Assembly: GCF_020281205.1 (NCBI RefSeq)
Contig: NZ_JACXZC010000009.1
Span: forward strand, 1-64,000
From: Empedobacter stercoris
Lineage (GTDB): Bacteria > Bacteroidota > Bacteroidia > Flavobacteriales > Weeksellaceae
Direction of reading: 5' to 3'
DNA: 64,000 bases
The number at the start of each line of letters is the position of its first letter. The stretch's first letter is position 1. The position numbers were made by a program, and so were the translations under genes. This document shows positions 25,354 to 34,347 of this stretch, piece by piece. The notes under the pieces are model-generated. The model searched no databases, had not been told where the DNA came from, and saw only the letters and a list, made by a program, of their open reading frames with translations.

Positions 25354-26826
25354 ATGTTAAAGCAGGAATTAAATTTAAAATTACAACAAAAACTATCGCC
25401 TCAACAAATTCAATTAATGAAGTTGGTTCAACTTCCTACGGTTGCTTTTGAACAACGCGTAAAGGAAGAGTTGGAAGAAAACCCTGCTTTGGATGATCAA
25501 TCTTCTGAATACGATGATGATTATGGAGGAGAGCAGGAAGAATGGGATAGTCAGAATGATGAATATGGCGATGAACAGGTTATCGATACAAGTGATATCA
25601 ATATTGATGATTATTTGAGCGATGATGATGTCCCAAATTATAAAACATATACAAACAATTATAGTGACGACGATGAAGATAAATCTGTTCCTTATGCTCA
25701 AGGAGAGAGTTTTATCGAGTTTTTAACCTCACAACTGTACACTTATCGATTGACTTCAGAACAATTTCAAATCGGTGAATTTATCTTAGGAAATATTGAC
25801 GACGACGGTTATATGCGTCGTGATATTAAATCTTTGGTAGATGATTTGGCATTTTCACTTAATATTTATACTTCGCCAGAAGAAGTAGAAAATTTGTTGT
25901 TGAATTATATTCAACGAATGGATCCAATTGGAGTAGGAGCACGCGATTTGCAAGAATGCTTATTAATTCAGTTAGAAAATAAAACGCAAACACAAGCGGT
26001 TGAATTGGCAGAAAAATTAATTAATGAATCATTTGATGCGTTTACTAAAAAGCATTATTCGAAATTAATGGCAAAATATGACGTTGATGATAACGAATTA
26101 CGCGATGCAATTACAGAAATAGAACGCTTGAATCCAAAACCAGGAAAATCTTTTTCAAGCAGTAGCAAAATTATTGAACAAATTACACCAGATTTTACAA
26201 TCAATATCAATGATGGAGATTTAGAACTGACGTTAAATAGTCGAAATGTTCCTGAGTTGAAGATATCAAGTGCATTTGCTGAAATGTTGGATACCTATAA
26301 GAAAACTGAAAATAAATCGACACAACAGAAAGAGGCTGTGATGTTTGTTAAACAAAAGTTAGACTCTGCAAAATGGTTTATTGATGCGGTTCAGCAACGT
26401 CGTAATACGCTTTTGTATACGATGGAAGCGATAATGAAATTTCAAAAAGAATATTTCCTAACGGGTGACGAAACGAAAATCAAGCCAATGATTTTAAAAG
26501 ATATTTCGGATCGAATTGGAATGGATATCTCGACAGTTTCTCGTGTGGCAAATTCTAAATATGTAACAACACCTTACGGAACATTTTTGATAAAAGATTT
26601 GTTCTCAGAATCGTTAACTAATGATGACGGAGAAGAAGTATCTACTCGCGAAATAAAACGTATTTTACAAGATGTAATTGCGGATGAAGACAAGCGTAAG
26701 CCTTTAACAGATGAAAAGTTAACAGAAATTCTAAAAGAAAAAGGTTATCCAATTGCTCGTCGTACAATTGCAAAATACCGCGAACAATTAAACATACCAG
26801 TTGCGAGATTAAGAAAAGAAATTTAA
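25354..26826 (+). CDS. rpoN: RNA polymerase sigma-54 factor
   Basis: A 490-residue alternative sigma factor. Region I is Gln/Leu-rich (LKLQQKLSPQQIQLMKLVQLP, read from residue 8) and interacts with AAA+ activators. Region II is a very acidic linker (about 45-110). Region III has the core-binding domain and an HTH, and the C-terminus carries the RpoN box ARRTIAKYRE (about 467-476) that reads the -24 promoter element. No AAA+ enhancer-binding protein is encoded in the window, so its targets are elsewhere. Confidence 0.96.
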   Translation: MLKQELNLKLQQKLSPQQIQLMKLVQLPTVAFEQRVKEELEENPALDDQSSEYDDDYGGEQEEWDSQNDEYGDEQVIDTSDINIDDYLSDDDVPNYKTYTNNYSDDDEDKSVPYAQGESFIEFLTSQLYTYRLTSEQFQIGEFILGNIDDDGYMRRDIKSLVDDLAFSLNIYTSPEEVENLLLNYIQRMDPIGVGARDLQECLLIQLENKTQTQAVELAEKLINESFDAFTKKHYSKLMAKYDVDDNELRDAITEIERLNPKPGKSFSSSSKIIEQITPDFTININDGDLELTLNSRNVPELKISSAFAEMLDTYKKTENKSTQQKEAVMFVKQKLDSAKWFIDAVQQRRNTLLYTMEAIMKFQKEYFLTGDETKIKPMILKDISDRIGMDISTVSRVANSKYVTTPYGTFLIKDLFSESLTNDDGEEVSTREIKRILQDVIADEDKRKPLTDEKLTEILKEKGYPIARRTIAKYREQLNIPVARLRKEI

Positions 26827-26843
26827 GAAATTCAATTTATATC

Positions 26844-26876
26844 AAAAAAAAGAGCTTTTTATAAAGCTCTTTTTTT
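26844..26876. terminator. Bidirectional terminator between rpoN and DUF4303 gene
   Basis: AGAGCTTT / AAAGCTCT stem with A and T runs on either side. The stop codon of the opposing DUF4303 gene starts inside the loop (26859), so its last codons form part of the hairpin. Confidence 0.8.
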
Positions 26877-27413
26877 GTTTTTATCCCAAGTTGTCATCCA
26901 TTCAAAATAATCATCTTTGTATTGATTATCATTTAATTGAGTGATAATTTTTCGTTGAATATCTTTATTCAAATCATCGTCTATCACAGAAAAATTTAAG
27001 AAAATATCTTTTCCAGTTAATTTAGAAAAGAACTGTTCTTCTTTTAATTCGTGTAAAACTTCAATACATTTTTCATTTAATTGATTTTGGAACTGGTAAA
27101 ACCAATCTTCATCATCGTCATGTTCATCAGCAATTTCTTTACAGATTTGATTGATTTCATTAAAAGATTCTTTTGCTCCCAGATAATCAAATTTCCATTC
27201 AGAAGGCTCAAACTTGTAGAAATGAAAATCGTCCTCATCTGCAACCTGTTCCAAATATTCAGTAGAATTTGCAGAAGGGTGAATGGCTATTTTCGACTCA
27301 TTATTGCACAAAGCAAAGGCATATAGGTCTAGTGAAGGATTTTCGTTATAAATTTCTAAAAAGGCTTGTTTGGTAGATTGAGCTAATTTATTTTTGAATT
27401 CATTGAAATCCAT
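26859..27413 (-). CDS. DUF4303 family protein
   Basis: A 184-residue acidic cytosolic protein. The start (FKNKLAQSTKQAFLEI) and the LYAFALCNNES strand near residue 31 fit DUF4303, a family found in SMI1/KNR4-like and toxin-immunity settings but without a proven activity. The middle is Asp/Glu-rich (EHDDDEDWFYQF). No toxin gene is adjacent, so an immunity role cannot be claimed. Monocistronic. Confidence 0.7.
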   Translation of the reverse strand: MDFNEFKNKLAQSTKQAFLEIYNENPSLDLYAFALCNNESKIAIHPSANSTEYLEQVADEDDFHFYKFEPSEWKFDYLGAKESFNEINQICKEIADEHDDDEDWFYQFQNQLNEKCIEVLHELKEEQFFSKLTGKDIFLNFSVIDDDLNKDIQRKIITQLNDNQYKDDYFEWMTTWDKNKKRAL

Positions 27414-27513
27414 TCATTTATATTTTTTATTTGGCTGTTATTATTTTTCTTGAAATGTAGTGAAATTCTCTATATATTAAAAGTTTGTTGATTTATTTTT
27501 TTAAGACAAATTC

Positions 27514-28797
27514 TTATTTCTTTTCCATCTTATAGAACAATAAAATAACAAAACTGATCGCAAATGAAACACCCATTGCAAGCGCAGAAGCTTTCATTCC
27601 GCCCGAATATTCTATCAATAAACCATAAATAACTAAACCTAAGAACAAAGCAAATTTTTCGAATACATCATAAAAACTAAAATAGGTTGTTGTATCTTCT
27701 GTTTCAGGTAATAATTTTGCATAAGTAGAGCGCGATAATGCTTGTAAACCGCCCATTACCAAACCAACCATTGCAGCCATAATATAGAATTGTGTTTTGA
27801 CATTTGCATCGTTTTTATTGATTAAATAACCTATAATACAGGTTATAATCCAGATGAATATACCGATAAGTAATGTCTTTTTATTGCCGATTTTTCCTGA
27901 TAAATAAGAGAAAAACCATGCGCCTAATACAGCTTCGATTTGAATTAATAATATAGTCATAATTAATTCCGTAGATTGCATTCCAATTTCTGAGCTTCCA
28001 AACATGGCGGCCATTAAGAAGATGGTTTGCATCGCTAAGCTATAAAAGAAAAAGCCAGCTAAAAATACACGAATGTTTTTGTATTGATTGAGGTCGTGAA
28101 AAGTAAGTTTCAAATTTCTAAAACTTGACTTGATGATGTCTTTTGGAATTTCTCGTTCAAATTTGTGATTGGGTAATTTACTTAATGCAATTTGTCCGAA
28201 ACCTAACCACCAAACACCTGTTAATAAGAAACTTATTCGTGTAAACATACCTTGATTTTCTTCTGGCGCAAATTGTATCATTGCCAAACAAATTGTCAAT
28301 AAAATAACTGATCCAATGTAACCAAACATATAACCTTGTGCCGAAACTTTATCCATTTTCTCTTCCGAAACAATTTCTGGTAAATAGGCATTGTAAAACA
28401 CTAAACTTCCCCAAAAACCAATACTTGCGGTGATGTTGAGCAATAAAGCCAACCAAACCAAATCGCTCGATGTAAAGAAAAACATTCCAATACATGAAAA
28501 AGAACCTAAGTAGCAAAAAAAACGAAGAAATTTGATTTTATTCCCAATTAAATCAGCAATTGATGACAAAACTGGTGATAAAACGATGACAAAAAAGAAA
28601 GCAATTGCCAACGAAAAATTGAACGCTGATTCTGGTAATAGACCTAAGAACTTGATCGGATTGTTGTCCGTATCATAGGTCATTGCAGTATAATAAACGG
28701 GGAAAATAGCAGAAGCAATAACCAAAGAATGAACAGAATTTGCCCAATCGTAAGAAATCCAAGCTTTTATCAGTTTGGGATTATCTTTTGTATTCAT
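27514..28797 (-). CDS. MFS transporter of the UMF1/Atg22-like family
   Basis: A 427-residue inner-membrane protein with about twelve hydrophobic segments. The N-terminal KAWISYDWANSVHSLVIASAI is characteristic of the UMF1 family, as are the loop GGLQALSRSTYAKLLPE (about 340-356) and the short central basic loop. Members are predicted effluxers of amino acids or related small molecules; the substrate is unknown. It is transcribed alone, ahead of and in the same direction as no obvious partner. Confidence 0.85.
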   Translation of the reverse strand: MNTKDNPKLIKAWISYDWANSVHSLVIASAIFPVYYTAMTYDTDNNPIKFLGLLPESAFNFSLAIAFFFVIVLSPVLSSIADLIGNKIKFLRFFCYLGSFSCIGMFFFTSSDLVWLALLLNITASIGFWGSLVFYNAYLPEIVSEEKMDKVSAQGYMFGYIGSVILLTICLAMIQFAPEENQGMFTRISFLLTGVWWLGFGQIALSKLPNHKFEREIPKDIIKSSFRNLKLTFHDLNQYKNIRVFLAGFFFYSLAMQTIFLMAAMFGSSEIGMQSTELIMTILLIQIEAVLGAWFFSYLSGKIGNKKTLLIGIFIWIITCIIGYLINKNDANVKTQFYIMAAMVGLVMGGLQALSRSTYAKLLPETEDTTTYFSFYDVFEKFALFLGLVIYGLLIEYSGGMKASALAMGVSFAISFVILLFYKMEKK

Positions 28798-28894
28798 AAA
28801 TTTTTGATAGAATTGTTGTTAAACTTAAAAATAATTAATTAATATTTTTTAAATAAAATTTTAAGTCTGAAAATTTTATCTATGATGAATTGGA

Positions 28895-31213
28895 TTATTT
28901 TTTTCTTCTTACAGGTTCTTTATCGAGTACTTTTTGTGTATTCTCGTTTTCATTTATTAAAGGTGTATTCTCTTCTTTTTGCTTTGGGCTTCGTAATTTT
29001 TCCAATAATCTTTTCGCTTGTTTTGCTTCATCTGTTCCATCATAAGCAGTAACAACAACTTCCAAAGCTTGCTCAAACTCTTCTTGAGATGCGGTTTGTT
29101 TCAATGCATAAGCGTTTAAAAGTACAAATTTGGCAATAATAATTTCAGTCGGAAATTTTACAATTGCATCTTGAACTTTTTGCTTTACTTCTTCATACTT
29201 TTCTTCTTTGTACAAATCATACGCTATTTTATATGCTTCTACAGCTTCTTTTGTTTCTGGAGTGATGTATTCAACTTCTGGATTCAAAATATAGCCAGCG
29301 TAAATTGTATTTGGATAATTTGTTAAGATTTCTTCTTTGTATTGATTCTCTAATTTTTGATCGCGATTCTTGTAAATACGATACAATTGATACGTAGCTT
29401 TTAACTTAACATCATCTGATTTTGGAGGAGTTGCAATCAAGTTTTTTAACTCTTTTCCTGCTAATTCGCTGTTATTGAATGTATCAAAATAACCAATTCC
29501 TAAAGCTAATTGTGTTGTATCACGTTCAACTTTTAAATCATTTAATTGTTTAGTAGTAGAAGGAATTTGCTCCAAATAATACTCAATTTCAAAACGTCTT
29601 GGATTTCCAGCAGAAACCTGTCCCGTTAATTCGGCCTGTTTATCTTCTATTACGGTACTAATAGCATTAGAATTACGCCAATTATCTTTCAACGAAATTC
29701 CACCCCAAATACGTTGAAACTCCTGTTGACCAGATGATTTTAAACCTTGATTATAAAAATAAAATTTTCCTTTATCGGCATTATTAAAACTTGAAGTAAA
29801 ACTTGATGTTTTGGTTTCTAATTGAAAAGTTTCCATTTCTTTTCGTTCTTCTTCCGCTTGTTTTTCTTCTTTTTTCTTTAATTTATCAATATAATCTGTA
29901 AAAAATTTGGTTTGTTCTTCTTTCGGAAGTTTTGCAATTTTTAGAATAGAATCGTTTTTCTGAACCAAATAATGTTTTTCCATTAATTTTTTCAACACAT
30001 CATTTCGTTGCTGAATTCTTGCTTGATCTTCCTTTAAATTATAAGTTGTTTGAGCCGAATCGTAGTAAGCCGAAGCATACACATAGTCGTTTTGCTTGAA
30101 TTTTATATCACCATAATTTTCGTAAGCGCGCCCACGAATATAAGGATCAGACATGGGATCTTTCAAACTCAGTTTGGCGTATTCTACCGCATCATCCATT
30201 TTATCTGCACGAAAAGCCATTTCCGAAATACCATAATACAATTCGTTTTTCTTTGATGTATATATTCCTTTTTTGGCAATATCAAGCAAATTCTGTTTGT
30301 AATTTCCGTAGTTATTAATTGCAGGATCAAAATTAGCAGCAATCGCTAATTGCGATTTAATTTCTAAGTCAAAACCAGGAGCCATTTTATACACTTTTGT
30401 AAACGCTTCTCCAGCTTCTTGTTGTTTTCCAAGTTTTGAAAAAACTTGTCCCATTGTATAAAATAAACGCACTCGTTCTTCTTTATTCGATGAGTAGTAT
30501 TCTGCTTTTTGTAATGGATCTAATGCTTCTTCGTACTTTTTTTGATCAATTAAAAACTGAGCATACGTTCGCGCAATCATAGTTTTTAGCTCTTTACTTT
30601 TATACAGATCATTTTCGTATAAATTTTGTAAAGTTTCAGCTCCATCAAAATAATTTCCACCTTTTATTTCGGCAACTGTTTTATACACATTTGCCTCTTG
30701 TGCATATTTAGAACTTTTAAAATTCTTTACAACATAGTTTAAGGCATCTAAAGCTTCAAAATATTTTTGTTGATAGAACAGAGATTTTCCGATTAATAGA
30801 TACGCACGAGCCATCAAAGGATTTTTTTCTTGTCCTTTAATTAACATCGAGTGTTTTTCGATTGCTTTAGCAGCTTTAGCTTCAACAGCAGCAAATCCTA
30901 TAGGTTTCTCTACTTTATCCTGATTATTACGATTTCCACCTCCAATTCCAAAATTAGGTGTATTAAATTCAGTTAAATTGGTTGAATCCGAAACAGAGAA
31001 ATATTCTATTCCAATAGGTAAAATCTTAGCGTAATTCTCAATATAATTTGTCTGTAGTTCAGTATTTTTTTTATCTAATTCGTCTTCAGCATTAAATACC
31101 CCATTAAACCATGACGTCATCTTATGATATTGTCGGTTTTTGAAACTATTTTTTTGTGTTGAACAGCCGATTAAAAAACTAGCGGCGAAAATACTCAGTA
31201 TAATCTTTTTCAT
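28895..31213 (-). CDS. sprE: Gliding/type IX secretion TPR lipoprotein, SprE/PorW-like
   Basis: A 772-residue lipoprotein. The start is ATG at 31213: the upstream in-frame start at 31231 lies inside the promoter element, and MKKIILSIFAASFLIGC is a clean type II signal with lipobox Cys at residue 17. The region after it (RQYHKMTSWFNGVFNAEDEL) resembles the conserved start of SprE/PorW. Many TPR-like helical repeats follow (about 130-400 and 600-740), with a charged coiled coil near 440-480. In Flavobacteria this protein links the PorLM motor to the outer-membrane type IX complex. Assignment rests on architecture and the N-terminal motif. Confidence 0.75.
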   Translation of the reverse strand: MKKIILSIFAASFLIGCSTQKNSFKNRQYHKMTSWFNGVFNAEDELDKKNTELQTNYIENYAKILPIGIEYFSVSDSTNLTEFNTPNFGIGGGNRNNQDKVEKPIGFAAVEAKAAKAIEKHSMLIKGQEKNPLMARAYLLIGKSLFYQQKYFEALDALNYVVKNFKSSKYAQEANVYKTVAEIKGGNYFDGAETLQNLYENDLYKSKELKTMIARTYAQFLIDQKKYEEALDPLQKAEYYSSNKEERVRLFYTMGQVFSKLGKQQEAGEAFTKVYKMAPGFDLEIKSQLAIAANFDPAINNYGNYKQNLLDIAKKGIYTSKKNELYYGISEMAFRADKMDDAVEYAKLSLKDPMSDPYIRGRAYENYGDIKFKQNDYVYASAYYDSAQTTYNLKEDQARIQQRNDVLKKLMEKHYLVQKNDSILKIAKLPKEEQTKFFTDYIDKLKKKEEKQAEEERKEMETFQLETKTSSFTSSFNNADKGKFYFYNQGLKSSGQQEFQRIWGGISLKDNWRNSNAISTVIEDKQAELTGQVSAGNPRRFEIEYYLEQIPSTTKQLNDLKVERDTTQLALGIGYFDTFNNSELAGKELKNLIATPPKSDDVKLKATYQLYRIYKNRDQKLENQYKEEILTNYPNTIYAGYILNPEVEYITPETKEAVEAYKIAYDLYKEEKYEEVKQKVQDAIVKFPTEIIIAKFVLLNAYALKQTASQEEFEQALEVVVTAYDGTDEAKQAKRLLEKLRSPKQKEENTPLINENENTQKVLDKEPVRRKK

Positions 31214-31228
31214 GATAGCGAATAAAAA

Positions 31229-31236
31229 CAAATCTA
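31229..31236 (-). promoter_or_regulatory. -7 promoter element of the sprE-like gene
   Basis: The minus strand reads TAGATTTG, a perfect TAnnTTTG match, 15 bases before the start codon at 31213. Confidence 0.55.
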
Positions 31237-31468
31237 CAATAAAACGTTCGATTAGAAAAAATCTTGTATCCTTCGGAAATTTAAGATAATTTTATATGGA
31301 ATAACGATAATTTAGACACTTGTTAAATTAGAAAGATTATAAAATGATTGCTAACAATTTAGCTTTAATGTAATTACTTATTTCGTTAGAAAAATCATTA
31401 CAAAAGTTGTTAAATTATTAAGAATATTCACTTAAATTCGACCAATAATAATGTTTTAAAGGAACAAC

Positions 31469-32971
31469 ATGAAAGCTTTTTTAGCGAAAATTTTTGCAAA
31501 ATACATTGTCAATAAAGAACAAAAATGGATTAAACATCCTTTTGAAACTCAAGACAGCATTCTAAAAGAGTTAATTGTAGCTGCAAAAAATACAACCTTT
31601 GGAAAAGATCATCATTTTGATCAAATCAATACGTACGAAGATTTTAAAAACCATGTTCCAGTCAACGATTACGAAGGTTTAAAACATTATTTTGATGAGG
31701 TGATTGCGGGAAAAGTTGATGTGCTATGGCCTGGTAAACCACTTTATCTTGCAAAAACTTCTGGTACAACTTCTGGTGCAAAGTATATCCCACTTACAAA
31801 AGAATCTGTTCCAACACATATAAATTCAGCCAGAAATGCATTGTTGCATTATATTCACGAAACAAATAACTCGAGTTTTGTCAATGGAAAAATGATTTTC
31901 TTACAAGGAAGTCCTATTTTAGAAGATAAAAATGGGTTGAAAGTTGGACGACTTTCTGGAATTAGTGCGCACTTTGTTCCAAATTATTTACAAAAAAATC
32001 GTTTACCATCTTATGAAACCAATGTCATTGAAGATTGGGAAACAAAAGTAGATAAAGTAGTTGACGAAACAGTGAAAGCGAATATGACACTAATCTCAGG
32101 AATTCCACCTTGGTTGATTATGTATTTTGAACGATTAATTAAAGTTTCTGGGAAAGAAAATGTTCAATCAATTTTCAAGGATTTACAACTAATGGTAACA
32201 GGAGGAGTAAATTATGAACCTTATCGTGAAAAAGTGAATCAGTTAATTGGACGAAAAATTGACTGTATTCAAACATATCCAGCATCAGAAGGGTTTATAG
32301 CTTATCAAGATACACAAAAAAGTGACGATTTATTACTGTTATTAAATAATGGAATATTTTATGAATTTATTCCAGTCGAAGAATTTTTTGATGAAAAACC
32401 AACTCGTATTTCAATAAAAGATGTAGAAATCGGAAAAGATTATGTGCTTATTCTCAATACCAATGCAGGTTTGTGGGGGTATAATATAGGTGATACGGTT
32501 CGTTTTACGTCTACTAAACCATACAAAATTGTTGTTTCTGGACGTATTAAACATTATACTTCGGCTTTTGGTGAGCATGTGATTGGTCATGAAGTTGAGC
32601 AAGCATTACAAAAAACAATAGAAAAGTGTGCAGCGAGTGTAAATGAATTTACAGTTGCTCCACAGGTGAATCCTATAGACGGTTTACCTTATCACGAATG
32701 GTTAATAGAATTTGACCATAAACCTCAAAATATGTCCGAATTTAATCGTGAATTAGATATTCAAATGCGTTTACAAAATCCGTATTATGACGATTTGATT
32801 ACTGGAAATATACTTCGTTCTTTAATTATTTCGGTAGTTGAAAAAGATGGTTTTCAACATTACATGAAATCAATAGGGAAACTGGGAGGACAAAATAAAG
32901 TGCCTCGTTTATCAAATAATAGAGATATTGCAGATGAATTTTATCAACTTAATTTAATACAAAAAAATTGA
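31469..32971 (+). CDS. GH3-family acyl-adenylate synthetase
   Basis: A 500-residue enzyme of the GH3 (auxin-responsive promoter) family, ANL-like acyl-acid amido synthetases. It has the ATP-binding LAKTSGTTSGAKYIPLT motif (about 95-111), the TYPASEGFIAYQ segment (about 270-281) and GYNIGDTVRFTS (about 335-346). Bacterial members join a carboxylic acid to an amine or amino acid through an adenylate; substrates are unknown in Bacteroidota. A hotdog thioesterase gene follows within the same operon (4-base overlap with its earliest possible start), hinting at acyl-CoA or acyl metabolism. Confidence 0.9.
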   Translation: MKAFLAKIFAKYIVNKEQKWIKHPFETQDSILKELIVAAKNTTFGKDHHFDQINTYEDFKNHVPVNDYEGLKHYFDEVIAGKVDVLWPGKPLYLAKTSGTTSGAKYIPLTKESVPTHINSARNALLHYIHETNNSSFVNGKMIFLQGSPILEDKNGLKVGRLSGISAHFVPNYLQKNRLPSYETNVIEDWETKVDKVVDETVKANMTLISGIPPWLIMYFERLIKVSGKENVQSIFKDLQLMVTGGVNYEPYREKVNQLIGRKIDCIQTYPASEGFIAYQDTQKSDDLLLLLNNGIFYEFIPVEEFFDEKPTRISIKDVEIGKDYVLILNTNAGLWGYNIGDTVRFTSTKPYKIVVSGRIKHYTSAFGEHVIGHEVEQALQKTIEKCAASVNEFTVAPQVNPIDGLPYHEWLIEFDHKPQNMSEFNRELDIQMRLQNPYYDDLITGNILRSLIISVVEKDGFQHYMKSIGKLGGQNKVPRLSNNRDIADEFYQLNLIQKN

Positions 32972-32994
32972 ACACACACACAACAACAGATAAA

Positions 32995-33576
32995 ATGATT
33001 TACAAAACTGTAAAAAGTTCATTGGTAACTTTTTCGCAATTAATGCTTCCATCGCATTCCAATTTTAGTGGAAAAATTCATGGTGGATTCATTCTTTCTC
33101 TTCTCGATCAAATTGCATTTGCATGTGCTTCCAAATATTCAGGTAAGTATTGTGTAACGGCATCCGTGGATAGAGTAGATTTTTTAACACCCGTAGAAGT
33201 GGGTGAATTATTGACGCTAAAAGCTTCAGTAAATTATGTTGGACGTACTTCTATTGTCGTTGGTATTCGCGTAGAAAGTCAAAACATTCAATCAGGTGAA
33301 ATTAAACATTGTAACTCTTCTTATTTTACAATGATTTGTAAAGAAGAAAATGGAGAAAAAGCAGAAGCACCGAAATTAATTTTGAAAAACTTGAACGAAG
33401 TTCGTCGTTTCTACAAAGCTTTACATCGAAAAGAAGAACACACGAATGCAAAAGAGCAAGTGAAAGACACAATCGATTATAAATCGCAAGAATTAATTGA
33501 TAATCTTTTACATAATCATTGGGTAAAAATAGAACTTGAAGACACTGTTTCTAAAAGTGTCAAAGTACATAAATAA
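32995..33576 (+). CDS. Acyl-CoA thioesterase, hotdog fold
   Basis: A 193-residue thioesterase of the YciA/BFIT type. HGGFILSLLDQIAFACASKY (about 24-43) is the hotdog helix with the catalytic-region Asp. TPVEVGELLTLKASV and GRTSIVVGIRVES are the following strands. The C-terminal 60 residues are a charged extension. ATG 32995 is preferred; a TTG at 32968 would overlap the GH3 stop and add nine Thr-rich residues. Probably co-transcribed with the GH3 gene. Confidence 0.87.
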   Translation: MIYKTVKSSLVTFSQLMLPSHSNFSGKIHGGFILSLLDQIAFACASKYSGKYCVTASVDRVDFLTPVEVGELLTLKASVNYVGRTSIVVGIRVESQNIQSGEIKHCNSSYFTMICKEENGEKAEAPKLILKNLNEVRRFYKALHRKEEHTNAKEQVKDTIDYKSQELIDNLLHNHWVKIELEDTVSKSVKVHK

Positions 33577-33581
33577 AACCT

Positions 33582-33615
33582 GGGTTAGATTCATTATGAT
33601 TCTAACCCTTTTTTT
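33582..33615 (+). terminator. Terminator after the thioesterase gene
   Basis: GGGTTAGA / TCTAACCC stem with an 11-base loop and seven T. Confidence 0.85.
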
Positions 33616-33859
33616 ATAAAAGATTATGATCCTTTTGCTCTTTTTTCTTAATACGATAGGTGAATTGAGATACTTTTATTCCCCAAAGATTTAAGGTTTG
33701 AAAAGTAACCAACGTATATTATGCTTAATAAGTTGCGCTCTTTCAATTTTCGTATTGCTCAATATTTTTTAACAACAAGTACACTAATAAATTAACATTG
33801 CTTTTGAAGAATTCAAATAAAACATTTACTTTTAGTCCATTAACCTTTTTGATAAAATT

Positions 33860-34315
33860 ATGAATAAAGAACTTTTTAAAACTGTTTTGACAACGCAAAT
33901 TCCAATTGCGTGGATTGCTGGAGTTCGTTTAGAATCGTGGGAAGAAAATAAAGTTTCAACTAAAGTGAAATATGGTTTTCTCAATCAAAATCCTTTCAAA
34001 AGTATGTTTTGGGCAGTGCAAGGTATGGCAGCAGAATTTTCTTCTGGTTTGATGGCGAATGCTAAAATTGAAAAATCAGGTGAAGACATTTCGATGTTGG
34101 TTTTGGGAATGCAATCAAAGTATTTGAAAAAAGCGATTGGTAAAATTGTGTTTACATGTGAAGATGGAGAAAAAATAGATTCGGCTATAAAAGAAGCGAT
34201 CGAAACAAAGAAAGGGATTTCTCTAAACGTAACAAGTAGAGGCGTAGACGAGGAAGGAGATGTAGTTTCTGAATTTCAATTTACGTGGACGTTTAAGTTG
34301 AGAGAGAAAAAATAA
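33860..34315 (+). CDS. DUF4442 hotdog-fold protein
   Basis: A 151-residue cytosolic protein with the DUF4442 layout: PFKSMFWAVQGMAAEFSSGLMA (read in two parts, about 46-67) is the central hotdog helix, and the C-terminal strand ends FQFTWTFKLREK. DUF4442 proteins are thioesterase relatives of unknown substrate, and no catalytic residue can be assigned confidently. Single-gene unit, convergent with the MocR regulator and sharing its terminator. Confidence 0.82.
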   Translation: MNKELFKTVLTTQIPIAWIAGVRLESWEENKVSTKVKYGFLNQNPFKSMFWAVQGMAAEFSSGLMANAKIEKSGEDISMLVLGMQSKYLKKAIGKIVFTCEDGEKIDSAIKEAIETKKGISLNVTSRGVDEEGDVVSEFQFTWTFKLREKK

Positions 34316-34318
34316 TAG

Positions 34319-34347
34319 AAAAGCTGAAATTTTATTCAGCTTTTTTT
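34319..34347. terminator. Shared terminator, DUF4442 gene and MocR gene
   Basis: AAAAGCTGAA / TTCAGCTTTT hairpin followed by T on the plus strand. The opposing gene's stop codon begins inside it at 34332. Confidence 0.8.

Noticed and set aside
26859-27413. DUF4303 gene as an immunity protein of a toxin system
   Set aside because: No polymorphic toxin or secretion effector gene is adjacent; only the family resemblance is left.
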